A stretch of 53,157 nt of DNA from Myxococcales bacterium (GTDB taxonomy: Bacteria; Myxococcota_A; Polyangia; Haliangiales; Haliangiaceae), in the NCBI GenBank assembly GCA_028287115.1, contig JAQBQF010000002.1, positions 1 to 53,157 on the forward strand. Reading direction: 5' to 3'. The translations under genes were made by a program, and so were the position numbers. Of the stretch, positions 1-8,451 are shown piece after piece. Each line of letters opens with the position of its first letter. Positions within the stretch are counted from its first letter, which is position 1. Below the pieces are notes generated by a model. That model was not told the origin of the DNA and made no database searches. It was given only the letters and a program-made list of their open reading frames with translations.

Positions 1-1680
1 TTCGCGACGATGTTCCCGACGATCTCCGAGGCGATCGATGGCGCGCGTGTGTCGGTGGGCGTCGAGTTCTTCAACCGCTGGATGACGCCGATCGGGATGA
101 CGCTGCTGTTCCTCGCCGGTGCGGCGCCCCTGCTGGCGTGGCGCAAGACGACGCGCGAACGGTTGTGGAACCAGTTCATGATCCCGCTCGGTTGCGCGGC
201 GGTCACGATCGCGGTCCTCGCCGTGTTCGTTCCAGCGAGTCGCGCGCTGACGCCGATCTTCGCGGATAGCGCCGTGATCCACGTGTTCGGCTACACGATC
301 GATCTCGCGCGGTTGCCGATCTCGCTCATCAACTTCGGGTTGTGTGCCTTCGTGTTCGGCTCGATCGGGCAGGAGTACATCCGTGGCGTGTTTGTGCGCC
401 AGCGCCAGACCGGCTCGGATCCGTTCACGTCGCTGATCGGGCTCGTGCTCGCGAAGCGCCGCAAGTACGGCGGCTACATCGTGCACCTCGGTGTCGCCGT
501 GTTGTTCATCGGCTTCGCGGGCAAGACGTACGGCCGGATGATCGATCGCACGATCGACAAGCCGCTGAGCGTCGAGACCAGCGAGCTCACGGACCTCCAC
601 AAGCAGCTCGCCAACGAGCGTGCGCATCCGACACACGATCAGGATGCGATGGTGCGAGACCTCGAACAGCGCGTCCGGAAGCTCGAAGGTGCCCATTCAT
701 TCGACTTCGGCGACTACACGTTTCGCTACGACACGCTGATCCACAGCTCCGACGATCACAAAGACGCCGTCACGGCGCAGGTCAGCGTCTATCGCGGCCG
801 CGAGCTGATCGAGACCGTCTATCCGGCCAAGTGGGACTTCCACAAGGGCGATGGACAGATGACGACCGAGGTCGCCATCAAGGTCCTCGCGGCGGAGGAC
901 GTCTACGTCGTGCTCACGGGCTACGACCTCGATACAAACCTCGCCAACTTCCGCGTCTATCTCAATCCGCTGATCTTGTGGGTTTGGGTCGGGTTCTTGG
1001 TGATGGCGTTCGGCACGCTCGTGTGTCTGATCCCGCAGGCCGTCGTCGACAAGCTGCAGTGGAAACCGAGGACCCGGCTCGGACGCGCCGCCGATGTCGG
1101 CCTCATGATCGCGATCATCGCCGGACTGCTCGCCGGGCTCGCGAGCCAAGCGCGCGCCGACACGCCGGCCGAGCACGTGACCCCGGGCATGGGCATGGGT
1201 CAAGCCGGTGGCGGTTTCGCGGCGCAGAACCGTCCGAACAACGACACGGCAGCCAAGGCGATGAAGGAGCTGATCTGTACGTGCGGCTGCGCGCGCCAGG
1301 ACATCTACGATTGCGACTGCAAGACCGCCGCGGATCTCCGCCTTCAGGTGATGAGCCTGATGGGGCAGACCGATGCGTCGGGCAAGCCGCTCTATGACCT
1401 GACGACCGAGGCCGGGCGGCAGCAAGCCTACGATGCGGTCCTCGCCGCGTTCTCGAAGGAGTACGGCGGGCAGGTGCTCGCGACGCCGAAGAGCAAGGTG
1501 TCGTGGCTGTTTCCTTCGCTCGCGGCGATCGGGGGGCTCGGGCTGCTCGTGGTCGTAGGTCGTCGTTGGCTGTCGCGCGGCGATGCGACGAACAAGGCGC
1601 AAGCTCACAGCGGTGCCAAGCCGGCGGAAGACGAGACCTACGCGGACAAGCTCGATGACGAGCTCTCGAAGACCGACTGA
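1..1680 (+). CDS. ccmF: CcmF-CcmH fusion, haem lyase subunit (5' partial)
   Basis: The frame is open from the first base, and the first codons (FATMFPTISE) match an internal CcmF stretch, so the true start lies upstream; the ATG at 10 is not taken as the start. CcmF is the inner-membrane haem lyase that joins haem to apocytochrome c in the periplasm. About six hydrophobic helices are visible. The His at nt 484-486 in YIVHLGVAV corresponds to the transmembrane haem-ligand His of CcmF, and nt 550-960 encode a large periplasmic loop. From about nt 1250 the chain runs into a CcmH-like domain with a Cys cluster (ICTCGCARQDIYDCDC, nt 1273-1320) and a last helix at nt 1507-1566. CcmH normally has LRCxxC; here the spacing is CxCxC then CxC, so the thiol chemistry may differ. 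The gene ends 3 bases before the next one, at the head of a ccm operon. Confidence 0.9.
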   Translation, partial: FATMFPTISEAIDGARVSVGVEFFNRWMTPIGMTLLFLAGAAPLLAWRKTTRERLWNQFMIPLGCAAVTIAVLAVFVPASRALTPIFADSAVIHVFGYTIDLARLPISLINFGLCAFVFGSIGQEYIRGVFVRQRQTGSDPFTSLIGLVLAKRRKYGGYIVHLGVAVLFIGFAGKTYGRMIDRTIDKPLSVETSELTDLHKQLANERAHPTHDQDAMVRDLEQRVRKLEGAHSFDFGDYTFRYDTLIHSSDDHKDAVTAQVSVYRGRELIETVYPAKWDFHKGDGQMTTEVAIKVLAAEDVYVVLTGYDLDTNLANFRVYLNPLILWVWVGFLVMAFGTLVCLIPQAVVDKLQWKPRTRLGRAADVGLMIAIIAGLLAGLASQARADTPAEHVTPGMGMGQAGGGFAAQNRPNNDTAAKAMKELICTCGCARQDIYDCDCKTAADLRLQVMSLMGQTDASGKPLYDLTTEAGRQQAYDAVLAAFSKEYGGQVLATPKSKVSWLFPSLAAIGGLGLLVVVGRRWLSRGDATNKAQAHSGAKPAEDETYADKLDDELSKTD

Positions 1681-1683
1681 CCG

Positions 1684-2364
1684 ATGTTCGAGGCCTTCAA
1701 CAAGCTCTTGGTGCAGGTCGGGATCCGCAAGACCTCCGATCCTGCGATTCCAGACGCGCCGATCGCCGGCGGGTCTGCCAATCCCAAATCCGCGCCGCTC
1801 GATCCATTGCGCTGGATCAAGCGCGGCGTGTTCTTGTTCATCCTGATCGGTGGCTGGATCTTCATCGATTGGCAGAACCACTTTCACCTGACGGCACCGA
1901 CGATCTTCGTGTGCCTCGCGTATCTCGCCGTGATCGCGACCGTCTACAACTTGTGGCGCACCGGCGTGTCGGCGGTCGCACCGGAGAACGAGGGTGAAGA
2001 GGCGTGGGCGCGGCCCGCGGGCGCGCGCGGCGATCTCGAGAAAGAGAAGCGAACGCTCTTGAAGGCGATCAAAGAGGCAGAGTTCGACCACGAGATGGGC
2101 AAGCTCTCGAAGGTCGATGCGGACGGCCTCATCCACACGTACCGGACTCGCGCGATCGAGGTGATCAAGGAGCTCGATCGGCTCGACGCCGGAGGCTCCG
2201 AGGACGTTCGCACGCGGATCCAGCGCGAAGTCAAAGCGCGCCTCGCGTTGCAAGACAAGAAGGCACCGAACAAGAAGGGCAAGAAGCCCGCGGGCGAGGT
2301 CGCGAAGCCCGAGCCGGAGCCAATCCAAGGCGACGGCTCGAAGGCCGGAGAGGTCTCGACATGA
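1684..2364 (+). CDS. CcmI-like membrane coiled-coil protein
   Basis: A 226-residue protein starting 3 bases after the ccmF-ccmH stop. Two membrane helices (about residues 45-65 and 71-89) are followed by a charged helical region (about 110-170) with EKEKRTLLKAIKEAEFDHEMG-type sequence, then a Lys/Pro-rich tail. The 'REK..L..IKE.EFD...GK' pattern is what one sees in the N-terminal region of CcmI/CycH-type proteins, which in other bacteria present apocytochrome to CcmF/H. The TPR part of full-length CcmI is absent. Position inside a ccm operon supports a role in cytochrome c assembly; the exact role is inferred from context. Confidence 0.7.
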   Translation: MFEAFNKLLVQVGIRKTSDPAIPDAPIAGGSANPKSAPLDPLRWIKRGVFLFILIGGWIFIDWQNHFHLTAPTIFVCLAYLAVIATVYNLWRTGVSAVAPENEGEEAWARPAGARGDLEKEKRTLLKAIKEAEFDHEMGKLSKVDADGLIHTYRTRAIEVIKELDRLDAGGSEDVRTRIQREVKARLALQDKKAPNKKGKKPAGEVAKPEPEPIQGDGSKAGEVST

Positions 2365-2419
2365 CCGCGTGCGCGAAGCGCCTCCTGTCGCTTGTTCCGG
2401 ATCCGGCTCTGACCGGAGT

Positions 2420-2543
2420 AACCGCCAAGGCGCCGAGGCGCCAAGATCAAACCAACCAGGTCTTGGTGACGAGGCTGCAAGCAACGAGAGGCTCCCTCGA
2501 TCGATGCTCCTTCAGACCTTGGCGCCTCGGCGCCTTGGCGGTT
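2420..2543. repeat. Dispersed element with perfect 26-bp inverted-repeat ends (copy 1)
   Basis: The gap 2365-2582 inside the ccm operon is mostly filled by this element. The left arm 2420-2445 (begins AACCGCCAAGGCGCC) and right arm 2518-2543 (ends GCGCCTTGGCGGTT) are exact reverse complements over 26 bases, enclosing a 72-base core. The arms also carry internal CGCC/GGCG repeats. A second element with the same ends lies at 49732-49899. No transposase is encoded, so this is a non-autonomous palindromic or REP/MITE-like repeat. It could form a long hairpin in the mRNA between upstream and downstream ccm genes. Confidence 0.85.
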
Positions 2544-2582
2544 GGTCCAAGGGATCAAAATCATCAGCGCGCACAAATCGCA

Positions 2583-4784
2583 ATGACCACGACCACAAAG
2601 ACCGCGAGCGCGAAGCGCCCGATCCGACTCTGGTCTGCGACGATCCTGATCGCGCTGCTCGGGATGCTGGCGAGCGTGCCCACGGCATCGGCGCAGCCCG
2701 CGGCGGCGCTCGGCAAGCCGCTGCCTTCGGCCGATCTGCCCGTCGGTGAAGTCAGCATCCGGATCATCGCGGGCAGTCCGGCATCGCCGGTGAACGGCAC
2801 CGAGGTCACGCTCGTCGTCAACGGAGCGCCGCACCTCGCGCGCACGGATACGGCCGGCCGCGCGGTGTTCAAGGATCTGCCGTCGGCGGCGACCGTGCAG
2901 GCCAAGGTCACCGACGAAGACAAGAAAGAGATCACGTCGGAGACGTTCGTCATTCCGTCGGACAGCGGCGTGCGCGTGATGCTGTCGACGCGGCCGATGA
3001 CAGGCGGCGGCGGTGGCGGCGCGCCCTTTGCGAACGGCGGCGGAATGCCCGAGCCGCGCCAGTTGAGCGGGGAGCCGCGTCCCGAGCAGAGTGACGCCCC
3101 CGGCTCTTACACGGTGCGCGTCGTCTACGACGACTTCAAAGATCCCCTCGAGAACGTGCCGGTCACGCTCGTCGGGTATCACGCCGACCTGAAGGTCACG
3201 ATCGAGACCAAGCAGACCGATAAAGAAGGTCGCGCGCAGTTCACCGGCCTCGACCGCAGTGGCTCGACGTCGTACTTCGCAATGACGCAGGTACCACGCA
3301 ACGGCGCGATCGATCGCTTGATCGCGAAGCCGGTCGTGCTCGACCCGCAGCTCGGCGTCAGGCTTGTCCTGTCGAGCGAGAAGCGAAACTCCACCGCACC
3401 ACCGCTCGACGAGCTCGTGCGTCTCGATCCGCAAGAGAGTGGTGCGCCGGCGGGCAAGGTCATGGTGACGCTGACCGGCGTGCCCGCACCCGGTTCGGAG
3501 ATCGCGCTGGTCGATGCCGCGACCGGGGCCGTGATCGCGAAAGCAGCGCCCCACCAGGCCGCTGCCGATCCGACCGACGTCAACGCTCAATCGCAGTTCG
3601 AGCCGAAAGCCGACGTGCCCGCCGGAACCGTCGACGTGCAAGTCCACGGTGGCACGCTGGGAACCAACGTCGCGCTCAAGGACGTCGCGATCAAGATCGT
3701 GCCCTCTGACAGCACCGATCCGCTGGCGGCGGGCCTCGTCGAATCGAAGACTCCCGAGAGCGGCACCGTCCGGCTCGCGGTGCCCGCGTCGCGAGGACAG
3801 CTCGTCGCGGTGTTCACGATCAACGGCAAGCGGCTGTCGTCGCAGCCGTTCGATCTGTCGAAGTCCGGTGGCGTGCTCGATGTCGAGGCGCACTGGGACA
3901 GCCAAGGCAAGGCCGAGGTCGTCTACGACATCGCCCCGAAGCCGGGGCAGGTGCTCTATGTCGAGTCCGAGATGCGGCAGCAGCCCTATCGCACCGAGCC
4001 GTTCCAGATGGTCGACGGCCGCGGCGCGCACATCACGCTGTTCGTGTATCCGCGGATCTTGTTCTCGTTCAGCCTGACCTCGCACATCGACGATTCGTTC
4101 CTCGCGGTGAGCGGCCGGTTCGATGTCGAGAACAACTCGTGGATCCCGTACGTCGCGGGGCCCGATGGCATGGTGTTGCCGCTCCCCAAGCACTTCAAGG
4201 GTGCGATCGTCGCCGAGCGCGACCAGGCAGATGTCTCGGTCGCGCAGGGTGAAGGCTATCGGATCGTGCGGCCGATTCCGCCGGGCACGAAGCGGTTCCA
4301 GGGCGCGTTCTCGTTGCCGATCGAGAGCGGCCAGGTCGATTGGGCACTCGATCTGCCATACGGCGCGTTCCAGAGCGGCATGGAGATCCTCCAGGTTCCG
4401 GGCATGTCGGTCAACCTGCCGGCGAACGTCACCGGTCGCACCGTGACCGTGCCGCAGGGAACGTACTTCTTGCTCGAGCAGATCCAGATCCTGCCGCGGC
4501 AATCGATGACGATGACGATCACGAACTTGCCGGCGGCGGCGGCGTGGCACGTCTGGCTGCCACGGCTCGTCGGGATCGTCGTCATCGTGTTGATCTTGGG
4601 CGGCTTGGGGTTCGCGCTGTTTGGCAGGGCCACTTCGGTCGCGGACTTCGCACGCGCCGCCAAGCGGGCGGCGCTGCTCGACGAGCTCGTCAAGCTCGAG
4701 AAGATCGGCAAGACCGACAACCCCGAAGCGCTCGGTGCGCAGCGCGAAGCCGTGATCGCCGAGCTCGAGAAGCACTGGGACTGA
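2583..4784 (+). CDS. Secreted/membrane protein with Ig-like repeats in ccm operon, function unknown
   Basis: A 733-residue protein. The ATG at 2583 is chosen because it opens a clear signal peptide (basic KRPIRLW, hydrophobic core, cleavage near ASA|QP at residue 37). The periplasmic part looks like two or three beta-sandwich or carboxypeptidase-regulatory-like modules (about residues 45-135 and 165-270, with repeating 'TDxxGRAxFxxL' type strands) joined by a Gly-rich linker near 140-147. A single membrane helix at about 659-682 is followed by a ~50-residue charged cytoplasmic tail. The next gene, ccmA, starts one base after its stop. I do not recognise a family with a known reaction. Its place between CcmI-like and CcmA suggests an accessory role in cytochrome c maturation, but it could simply ride in the operon. 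No convincing ribosome-binding site precedes the ATG. Confidence 0.75.
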   Translation: MTTTTKTASAKRPIRLWSATILIALLGMLASVPTASAQPAAALGKPLPSADLPVGEVSIRIIAGSPASPVNGTEVTLVVNGAPHLARTDTAGRAVFKDLPSAATVQAKVTDEDKKEITSETFVIPSDSGVRVMLSTRPMTGGGGGGAPFANGGGMPEPRQLSGEPRPEQSDAPGSYTVRVVYDDFKDPLENVPVTLVGYHADLKVTIETKQTDKEGRAQFTGLDRSGSTSYFAMTQVPRNGAIDRLIAKPVVLDPQLGVRLVLSSEKRNSTAPPLDELVRLDPQESGAPAGKVMVTLTGVPAPGSEIALVDAATGAVIAKAAPHQAAADPTDVNAQSQFEPKADVPAGTVDVQVHGGTLGTNVALKDVAIKIVPSDSTDPLAAGLVESKTPESGTVRLAVPASRGQLVAVFTINGKRLSSQPFDLSKSGGVLDVEAHWDSQGKAEVVYDIAPKPGQVLYVESEMRQQPYRTEPFQMVDGRGAHITLFVYPRILFSFSLTSHIDDSFLAVSGRFDVENNSWIPYVAGPDGMVLPLPKHFKGAIVAERDQADVSVAQGEGYRIVRPIPPGTKRFQGAFSLPIESGQVDWALDLPYGAFQSGMEILQVPGMSVNLPANVTGRTVTVPQGTYFLLEQIQILPRQSMTMTITNLPAAAAWHVWLPRLVGIVVIVLILGGLGFALFGRATSVADFARAAKRAALLDELVKLEKIGKTDNPEALGAQREAVIAELEKHWD

Positions 4785-4785
4785 C

Positions 4786-5496
4786 GTGCCTCTCGACCGC
4801 GTCGAGATCCGCAAGATCGGCAAGCGATATGGCACCGAGCGCGCGCTCGTCGGTGTCTCCCTCGAGCTCCGAGCGGGCTCGATGTGTGCGCTGCTCGGCC
4901 ACAACGGAGCGGGGAAGACCACGCTGCTCGGGATTGTCTCTACGTTGGTGCGCCAGAACGACGGCAAGGTCACGTACAGGGACGGTCAGGCCGAGGCGAC
5001 CGGCGAGGCCGTGAGGCGCGAGATCGGCATGCTCGCGCACTCCTCGCTGTGTTACGGCGAGCTCAGCGCCGTCGAGAACCTCCAGCTGTTCGCGGGACTC
5101 TACGGCGTCGACGACAGCGAGACCGCGATCAACGCCGTGCTCGATCGCGTCGGGCTCGAGCCCAAAGCGCGGACCCGGGCGGCGCGCACGTACTCGCGAG
5201 GCATGGCGCAGCGGCTCGCGCTCGCTCGCGCGGTGCTGACCAAGCCTTCGCTGTTGCTCCTCGACGAGCCGTTTACCGGGCTCGATCGCGGAGGTGCATT
5301 GGCCCTCGGAGAGCAGCTCGGCGAGCTCAAGGCATCGGGCGCGATCGTCGTGGTCGTGACGCACGATCTCGAAGCGATCGCAGGACGTGCCGATCACGTC
5401 GCGGTACTGCGTCGCGGCGGTCTCGTCTTCGAAGAACGCGGCGAAACGTACTCGTACGAGCAACTCAAGGACATCTACCACCGCCACGCGAACTGA
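4786..5496 (+). CDS. ccmA: CcmA, haem exporter ABC ATPase
   Basis: ATP-binding subunit of the CcmABCD complex, which releases haem-loaded CcmE for cytochrome c assembly. It is 236 residues and starts with GTG one base after the preceding stop. All ABC landmarks are visible: Walker [10 protein letters not shown] (38-46), signature YSRGMAQR (136-143; SRGM in place of LSGG, as usual for CcmA-like ATPases), Walker B LLLLDEP with D160 and E161, D-loop GLD, and the switch His193 in VVVTHD. It is soluble and works at the cytoplasmic face with CcmB. Identity rests on the following ccmB and ccmC; the sequence alone would only say ABC ATPase. Confidence 0.92.
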   Translation: MPLDRVEIRKIGKRYGTERALVGVSLELRAGSMCALLGHNGAGKTTLLGIVSTLVRQNDGKVTYRDGQAEATGEAVRREIGMLAHSSLCYGELSAVENLQLFAGLYGVDDSETAINAVLDRVGLEPKARTRAARTYSRGMAQRLALARAVLTKPSLLLLDEPFTGLDRGGALALGEQLGELKASGAIVVVVTHDLEAIAGRADHVAVLRRGGLVFEERGETYSYEQLKDIYHRHAN

Positions 5497-5526
5497 CGCC
5501 GGTGTAAAAGCACGATAGCCGAGATC

Positions 5527-6207
5527 ATGTCGCTCCTCCGCCAAGCAGCTCGCGTCGCGTGGAAGGATCTGCGCGTCGAGCTCCGCAGCAAGGAGATCCT
5601 CTACACGATGGCGTTCTTCGGCGCGCTGCTCGTCGTCGTGTACGCCTTTGCGTTCCCGAGCGATGACCGAGCGGTGCGCGGCGCCGTCCCCGGTATGTTG
5701 TGGGTCGCGATCGCGTTCGCCGGAACGGTCGGCCTCGGGCGCGCCTTCGATCGCGAGCGCGAGAACGACACGATGCGGGCGCTGCTGTTGTCACCGGTGC
5801 CGCGGCTGGCGGTGTTTCTCGGCAAAGCCTTCGCGATGACCGTGCTCGTGCTCGGCGTGGCGGTGATCGTGACTCCGCTGCTCGCGCTGTTCCTGAACGC
5901 CCCCCTGTTCGACTATCCGGGCCCGCTCGTGCTCGTCATCGTCCTCGGTGCCCTCGGGTTCTCGGTGGTTGGCTCGGTGTTCGCCGCGACCCTGCTCAAG
6001 GTGAGGTCGCGCGACGTGTTGCTCCCGGTGATCCTGTATCCGCTGCTGATCCCGCTGTTCGTGGCCGGCACGAAGACCACGGCCTCTCTCGTGGCGGAAA
6101 TCCCGAACCTCGAGATGGCGTGGTACTGGATCCGGTTCCTTGGAATCTACGACGCGGCGTTCCTGGTACTGTCTCTGTGGGTGTTCGAATCCCTGGTCAT
6201 CGAATGA
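5527..6207 (+). CDS. ccmB: CcmB, haem exporter membrane subunit
   Basis: A 226-residue inner-membrane protein of usual CcmB length, with about six hydrophobic helices. The N-terminus reads [17 protein letters not shown], the cytoplasmic segment typical of CcmB, followed by FAFP and the [20 protein letters not shown] loop that contacts the ATPase. It forms the permease of the CcmAB transporter. It lies 30 bases after ccmA, and its stop overlaps the ccmC start (ATGA at 6204-6207), so translation of the two is probably coupled. Confidence 0.92.
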   Translation: MSLLRQAARVAWKDLRVELRSKEILYTMAFFGALLVVVYAFAFPSDDRAVRGAVPGMLWVAIAFAGTVGLGRAFDRERENDTMRALLLSPVPRLAVFLGKAFAMTVLVLGVAVIVTPLLALFLNAPLFDYPGPLVLVIVLGALGFSVVGSVFAATLLKVRSRDVLLPVILYPLLIPLFVAGTKTTASLVAEIPNLEMAWYWIRFLGIYDAAFLVLSLWVFESLVIE

Positions 6208-6917
6208 AGAAGCTCTTGGTCCCCAGCTTGGTCTTGCTCGGAGCGATCGGCTTCTGCGTGTCGCTCTGGCAGGTATTCTTGGTCGCGCCGATGCAATACG
6301 GCTATCTCGAGGATGGCCGGCTCGCCGGATCGAGCCTGTTCTTCAATCAAAAGATCTCTTACTTCCACATCGCACACGCGTTCATGTTGTTCGTTGCGGT
6401 GTTCGTGTCGGGGCTGTCCTCGATCGCGTTTCTGCGGACGCGCAATCCCAAATGGGATGACATCGCGAGCGCCGCGACCGACGTCGCCGTCGCGTTTGGC
6501 GCGGTCGTTCTCGTCACCGGATCGATCTGGGCGAAGGCCGCGTGGGACGTGTGGTGGAACTGGGAGCCGCGGCTGACGATGTCGCTGTTATTGTGGCTCG
6601 TGCTCGTCGGCTACGTGCTCGTCCGCAAGTTCGCGGGACCGAGTGCCGATCGCATCGCGGCGGGCATGGCCGTGTTTGGCATGGTCGGGGTGCCGTTCAT
6701 CTACACGATGGTCGGTCAGGACTCGCATCCCGCGTCCGGCAAGAACGGTGTCGTCGCGACGCTCGGCGCCGGCATGCGCCCTGCGTTCTGGTTGACCGTC
6801 GCGACGTTCCTGTGCTGGTTCCTCGCGCTCGTGATCACGCGAGTGCAGAGCACGCGGGCGGAGCGCGAAGTCCGCGAGCTGCGCGAACGTGCGCTGGATC
6901 TTGGAGTCCTCGAATGA
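6204..6917 (+). CDS. ccmC: CcmC, haem delivery protein
   Basis: A 237-residue, six-helix membrane protein of the HCP family that loads haem onto CcmE. The ATG at 6204 overlaps the ccmB stop. It carries the Trp-rich haem-handling motif as [12 protein letters not shown], plus flanking His residues in YFHIAHAF (before the motif) and GQDSHPAS (after it), which match the two axial haem ligands of CcmC. The C-terminal tail is a charged helix ([16 protein letters not shown]). No ccmE is visible here; it presumably lies upstream of the window. Confidence 0.93.
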   Translation: MKKLLVPSLVLLGAIGFCVSLWQVFLVAPMQYGYLEDGRLAGSSLFFNQKISYFHIAHAFMLFVAVFVSGLSSIAFLRTRNPKWDDIASAATDVAVAFGAVVLVTGSIWAKAAWDVWWNWEPRLTMSLLLWLVLVGYVLVRKFAGPSADRIAAGMAVFGMVGVPFIYTMVGQDSHPASGKNGVVATLGAGMRPAFWLTVATFLCWFLALVITRVQSTRAEREVRELRERALDLGVLE

Positions 6918-7384
6918 AGGAAGTCTCGATGCGTATCGTGGTTTTGCTCGCGATGCTGACGGCGGTCGCCTCGGCGCAACCGTCGATGAGTCCGGCGCCC
7001 GGTAGTACGACGGCCGCGCCGCCGTCCGGTAGTACGACGGCCGCACCGCCGTCCTCAGGCAGCGACGTGCCGCCTGCGCCCGCGCCGCCCGCCGCGAAGA
7101 CGCCGCGCGAGCTGTGTGCCGAGGCGATGAATCAAGATCCGACCTTCGCGCAGTCGATCCTCGCCACCCTCGGCAAGAACGTCGATCAGGAGATCGTCAA
7201 GGCACACGAAGACGCGAACTACCATGTCCAGAAGAACGAGCGGCACGTGATCCTCGCGTACGCCGCGATGTGGGTGATCGCGGCGGCCTTCGTGATGTTC
7301 CTGTGGCGCCGCCAGCAAGCACTCAAGGCCGAGATCGCCGTGCTGCGCAGAGATCTCGAAGCTGCCGCCAAGGAGGCCAAGTGA
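6914..7384 (+). CDS. CcmD-like protein with signal peptide and repeat linker
   Basis: A 156-residue protein whose ATG overlaps the ccmC stop (ATGA). A second in-frame ATG at 6929 begins right at the signal peptide (MRIVVLLAMLTAVASA) and may be the real start. After a low-complexity Ser/Thr/Ala/Pro stretch and a short soluble region, the C-terminus has one membrane helix in the context ILAYAAMWVIAAAFVMFLWRR, then a basic coiled coil. This fits CcmD, the small subunit that helps release haem-loaded CcmE, but CcmD is usually only 40-70 residues, so this form is much extended. The assignment rests on the C-terminal helix and the position after ccmC. Confidence 0.7.
   Translation: MKEVSMRIVVLLAMLTAVASAQPSMSPAPGSTTAAPPSGSTTAAPPSSGSDVPPAPAPPAAKTPRELCAEAMNQDPTFAQSILATLGKNVDQEIVKAHEDANYHVQKNERHVILAYAAMWVIAAAFVMFLWRRQQALKAEIAVLRRDLEAAAKEAK
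7001..7054 (+). repeat. 27-bp tandem repeat in ccmD-like gene
   Basis: Two adjacent 27-base units (7001-7027, 7028-7054; each begins GGTAGTACGACGGCCGC) differ at one base and encode GSTTAAPPS twice. The length is a multiple of three, so copy-number change would keep the frame and only alter the linker behind the signal peptide. Confidence 0.9.
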
Positions 7385-7551
7385 CCTCCGGCCATATTCT
7401 GTTCATCCCCGGTGTCCTGATGGTCGGAATGTTTCTCGGCTTCATTCTCGGCACCCGCGCCGCGCGCAATCAGTTCGATCTCGATCAAAAGCGCACCGCG
7501 GAGCGCGAGGCGGCGAGGGCGGCCCGCGCGGCGAAGAAGTCGGCGGAGTAG
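7381..7551 (+). CDS. Small membrane protein, last gene of ccm operon
   Basis: A 56-residue protein starting with GTG at 7381 that overlaps the previous stop by four bases. One N-terminal membrane helix (about residues 5-25, ending GFILGTRAARNQF) is followed by a charged, Ala/Arg/Lys-rich cytoplasmic tail. The family is unknown. The overlap shows co-translation with the CcmD-like protein, so a structural role in the Ccm complex is possible. It ends 3 bases before the convergent kinase gene. Confidence 0.7.
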   Translation: MTSGHILFIPGVLMVGMFLGFILGTRAARNQFDLDQKRTAEREAARAARAAKKSAE

Positions 7552-7554
7552 CAG

Positions 7555-8373
7555 CTACCTCGCGACCCTGCGCAGCCGCTCTGCAAGCTCGGCGGCCGAA
7601 GCGATGCGCTGCGCCGGATCTTTGACGAGCGCGGCTTGCACGATCGCATCGAAGTCGCGCGTCGCCAGCGCAGGCACCGGAGCCTCGACCACCGCCGCCA
7701 TCGAGAGCCACGGTGGGCCACGATGGAACAATCGCGTTCCGGACAGCAGCTCCCACAGCACGACCCCGAGCGCGAACACGTCGGTCGCACGCGTCCACGC
7801 CTCTCCCCGAACTTGCTCGGGCGCCATGTACGCGTGCGTGCCGCGCACCGAGCCGGCTTCTCCGATCGCGCGTGCGACGCCGAGATCGATCAGCACGACG
7901 TGATCGTCGCCGGCACGCGGCTCGACGACGAGGTTGCCGGGGTTGATATCCCCGTGGACCCAACCGTGATCGTGCAAGTGCGTCGCCGCATCGCACGCGG
8001 CGGTTACGATCCCGATCGCGCGGGTCGCCGGCAACAGCACCTTGGTCGGCGTCACGTCGTTGCCACTCGACGGCGGCGCGATGATGCGACGCAGGTCGGC
8101 ACCTGCGACGAGCTCGAGCGCGACATAGGGCCGCCCCTCGACATCTCCCGCTTCGCTTCCGTGGATCACGTTTGGATGCCGAGGCAGCTCCGTCGCGAGG
8201 CGTTGCTCGAGCGCGAACTGACCGCGTCCCTCTTCATTGCGCGCGAGATGCGTGTGTAGGCGTTTGAGCGCGACGATCTGCGAATCACTCCCGCGTCGGG
8301 CTCTCCAGACTTCGCCAAGACCACCGACAGCGACGAGCGACTCGAGCTGCCAGATCCCGAAAGCCTCCGACAT
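7555..8373 (-). CDS. Ser/Thr protein kinase-like protein with HGD catalytic motif
   Basis: A single kinase domain with nothing attached (272 residues). The start at 8373 is preferred over 8391: it has AGGG about 9 bases upstream and gives the same spacing to the Gly loop as the divergent kinase. Counting from 8391, the Gly loop is VGGLGEVWRA, the ATP-anchoring Lys is K43 (VALKR), the catalytic loop reads HGDINPGN (146-153) instead of HRDxxxxN, and the metal motif is DLG rather than DFG. The activation segment GTHAYMAPEQ is intact. The essential Lys, Asp and Asn are present, so activity is plausible, but the missing Arg of HRD suggests no activation by loop phosphorylation. It is cytoplasmic and divergent from the larger kinase across a 78-base gap. 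Confidence 0.85.
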   Translation of the reverse strand: MSEAFGIWQLESLVAVGGLGEVWRARRGSDSQIVALKRLHTHLARNEEGRGQFALEQRLATELPRHPNVIHGSEAGDVEGRPYVALELVAGADLRRIIAPPSSGNDVTPTKVLLPATRAIGIVTAACDAATHLHDHGWVHGDINPGNLVVEPRAGDDHVVLIDLGVARAIGEAGSVRGTHAYMAPEQVRGEAWTRATDVFALGVVLWELLSGTRLFHRGPPWLSMAAVVEAPVPALATRDFDAIVQAALVKDPAQRIASAAELAERLRRVAR

Positions 8374-8451
8374 GTAGGCGAACCCTAACATGCGGTCGCT
8401 ACCTCACCTGCTACTTGATCCGATCAAGCAGGCTCTCTTACGCTACCAACA

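Noticed and set aside
697..2484. Long minus-strand open frame over ccmF and the CcmI-like gene
   Set aside because: Same shadow effect; composition is unlike protein and the plus-strand genes are well supported.
1944..4973. A very long open frame on the minus strand (about 1000 codons)
   Set aside because: It is Arg/Asp/His-rich, lacks any domain, and lies antisense to clear ccm-operon genes; such shadows are common in high-GC DNA.
7001..7054. Short tandem repeat as a CRISPR-like array
   Set aside because: The units are adjacent without spacers, in frame, and encode a low-complexity linker.
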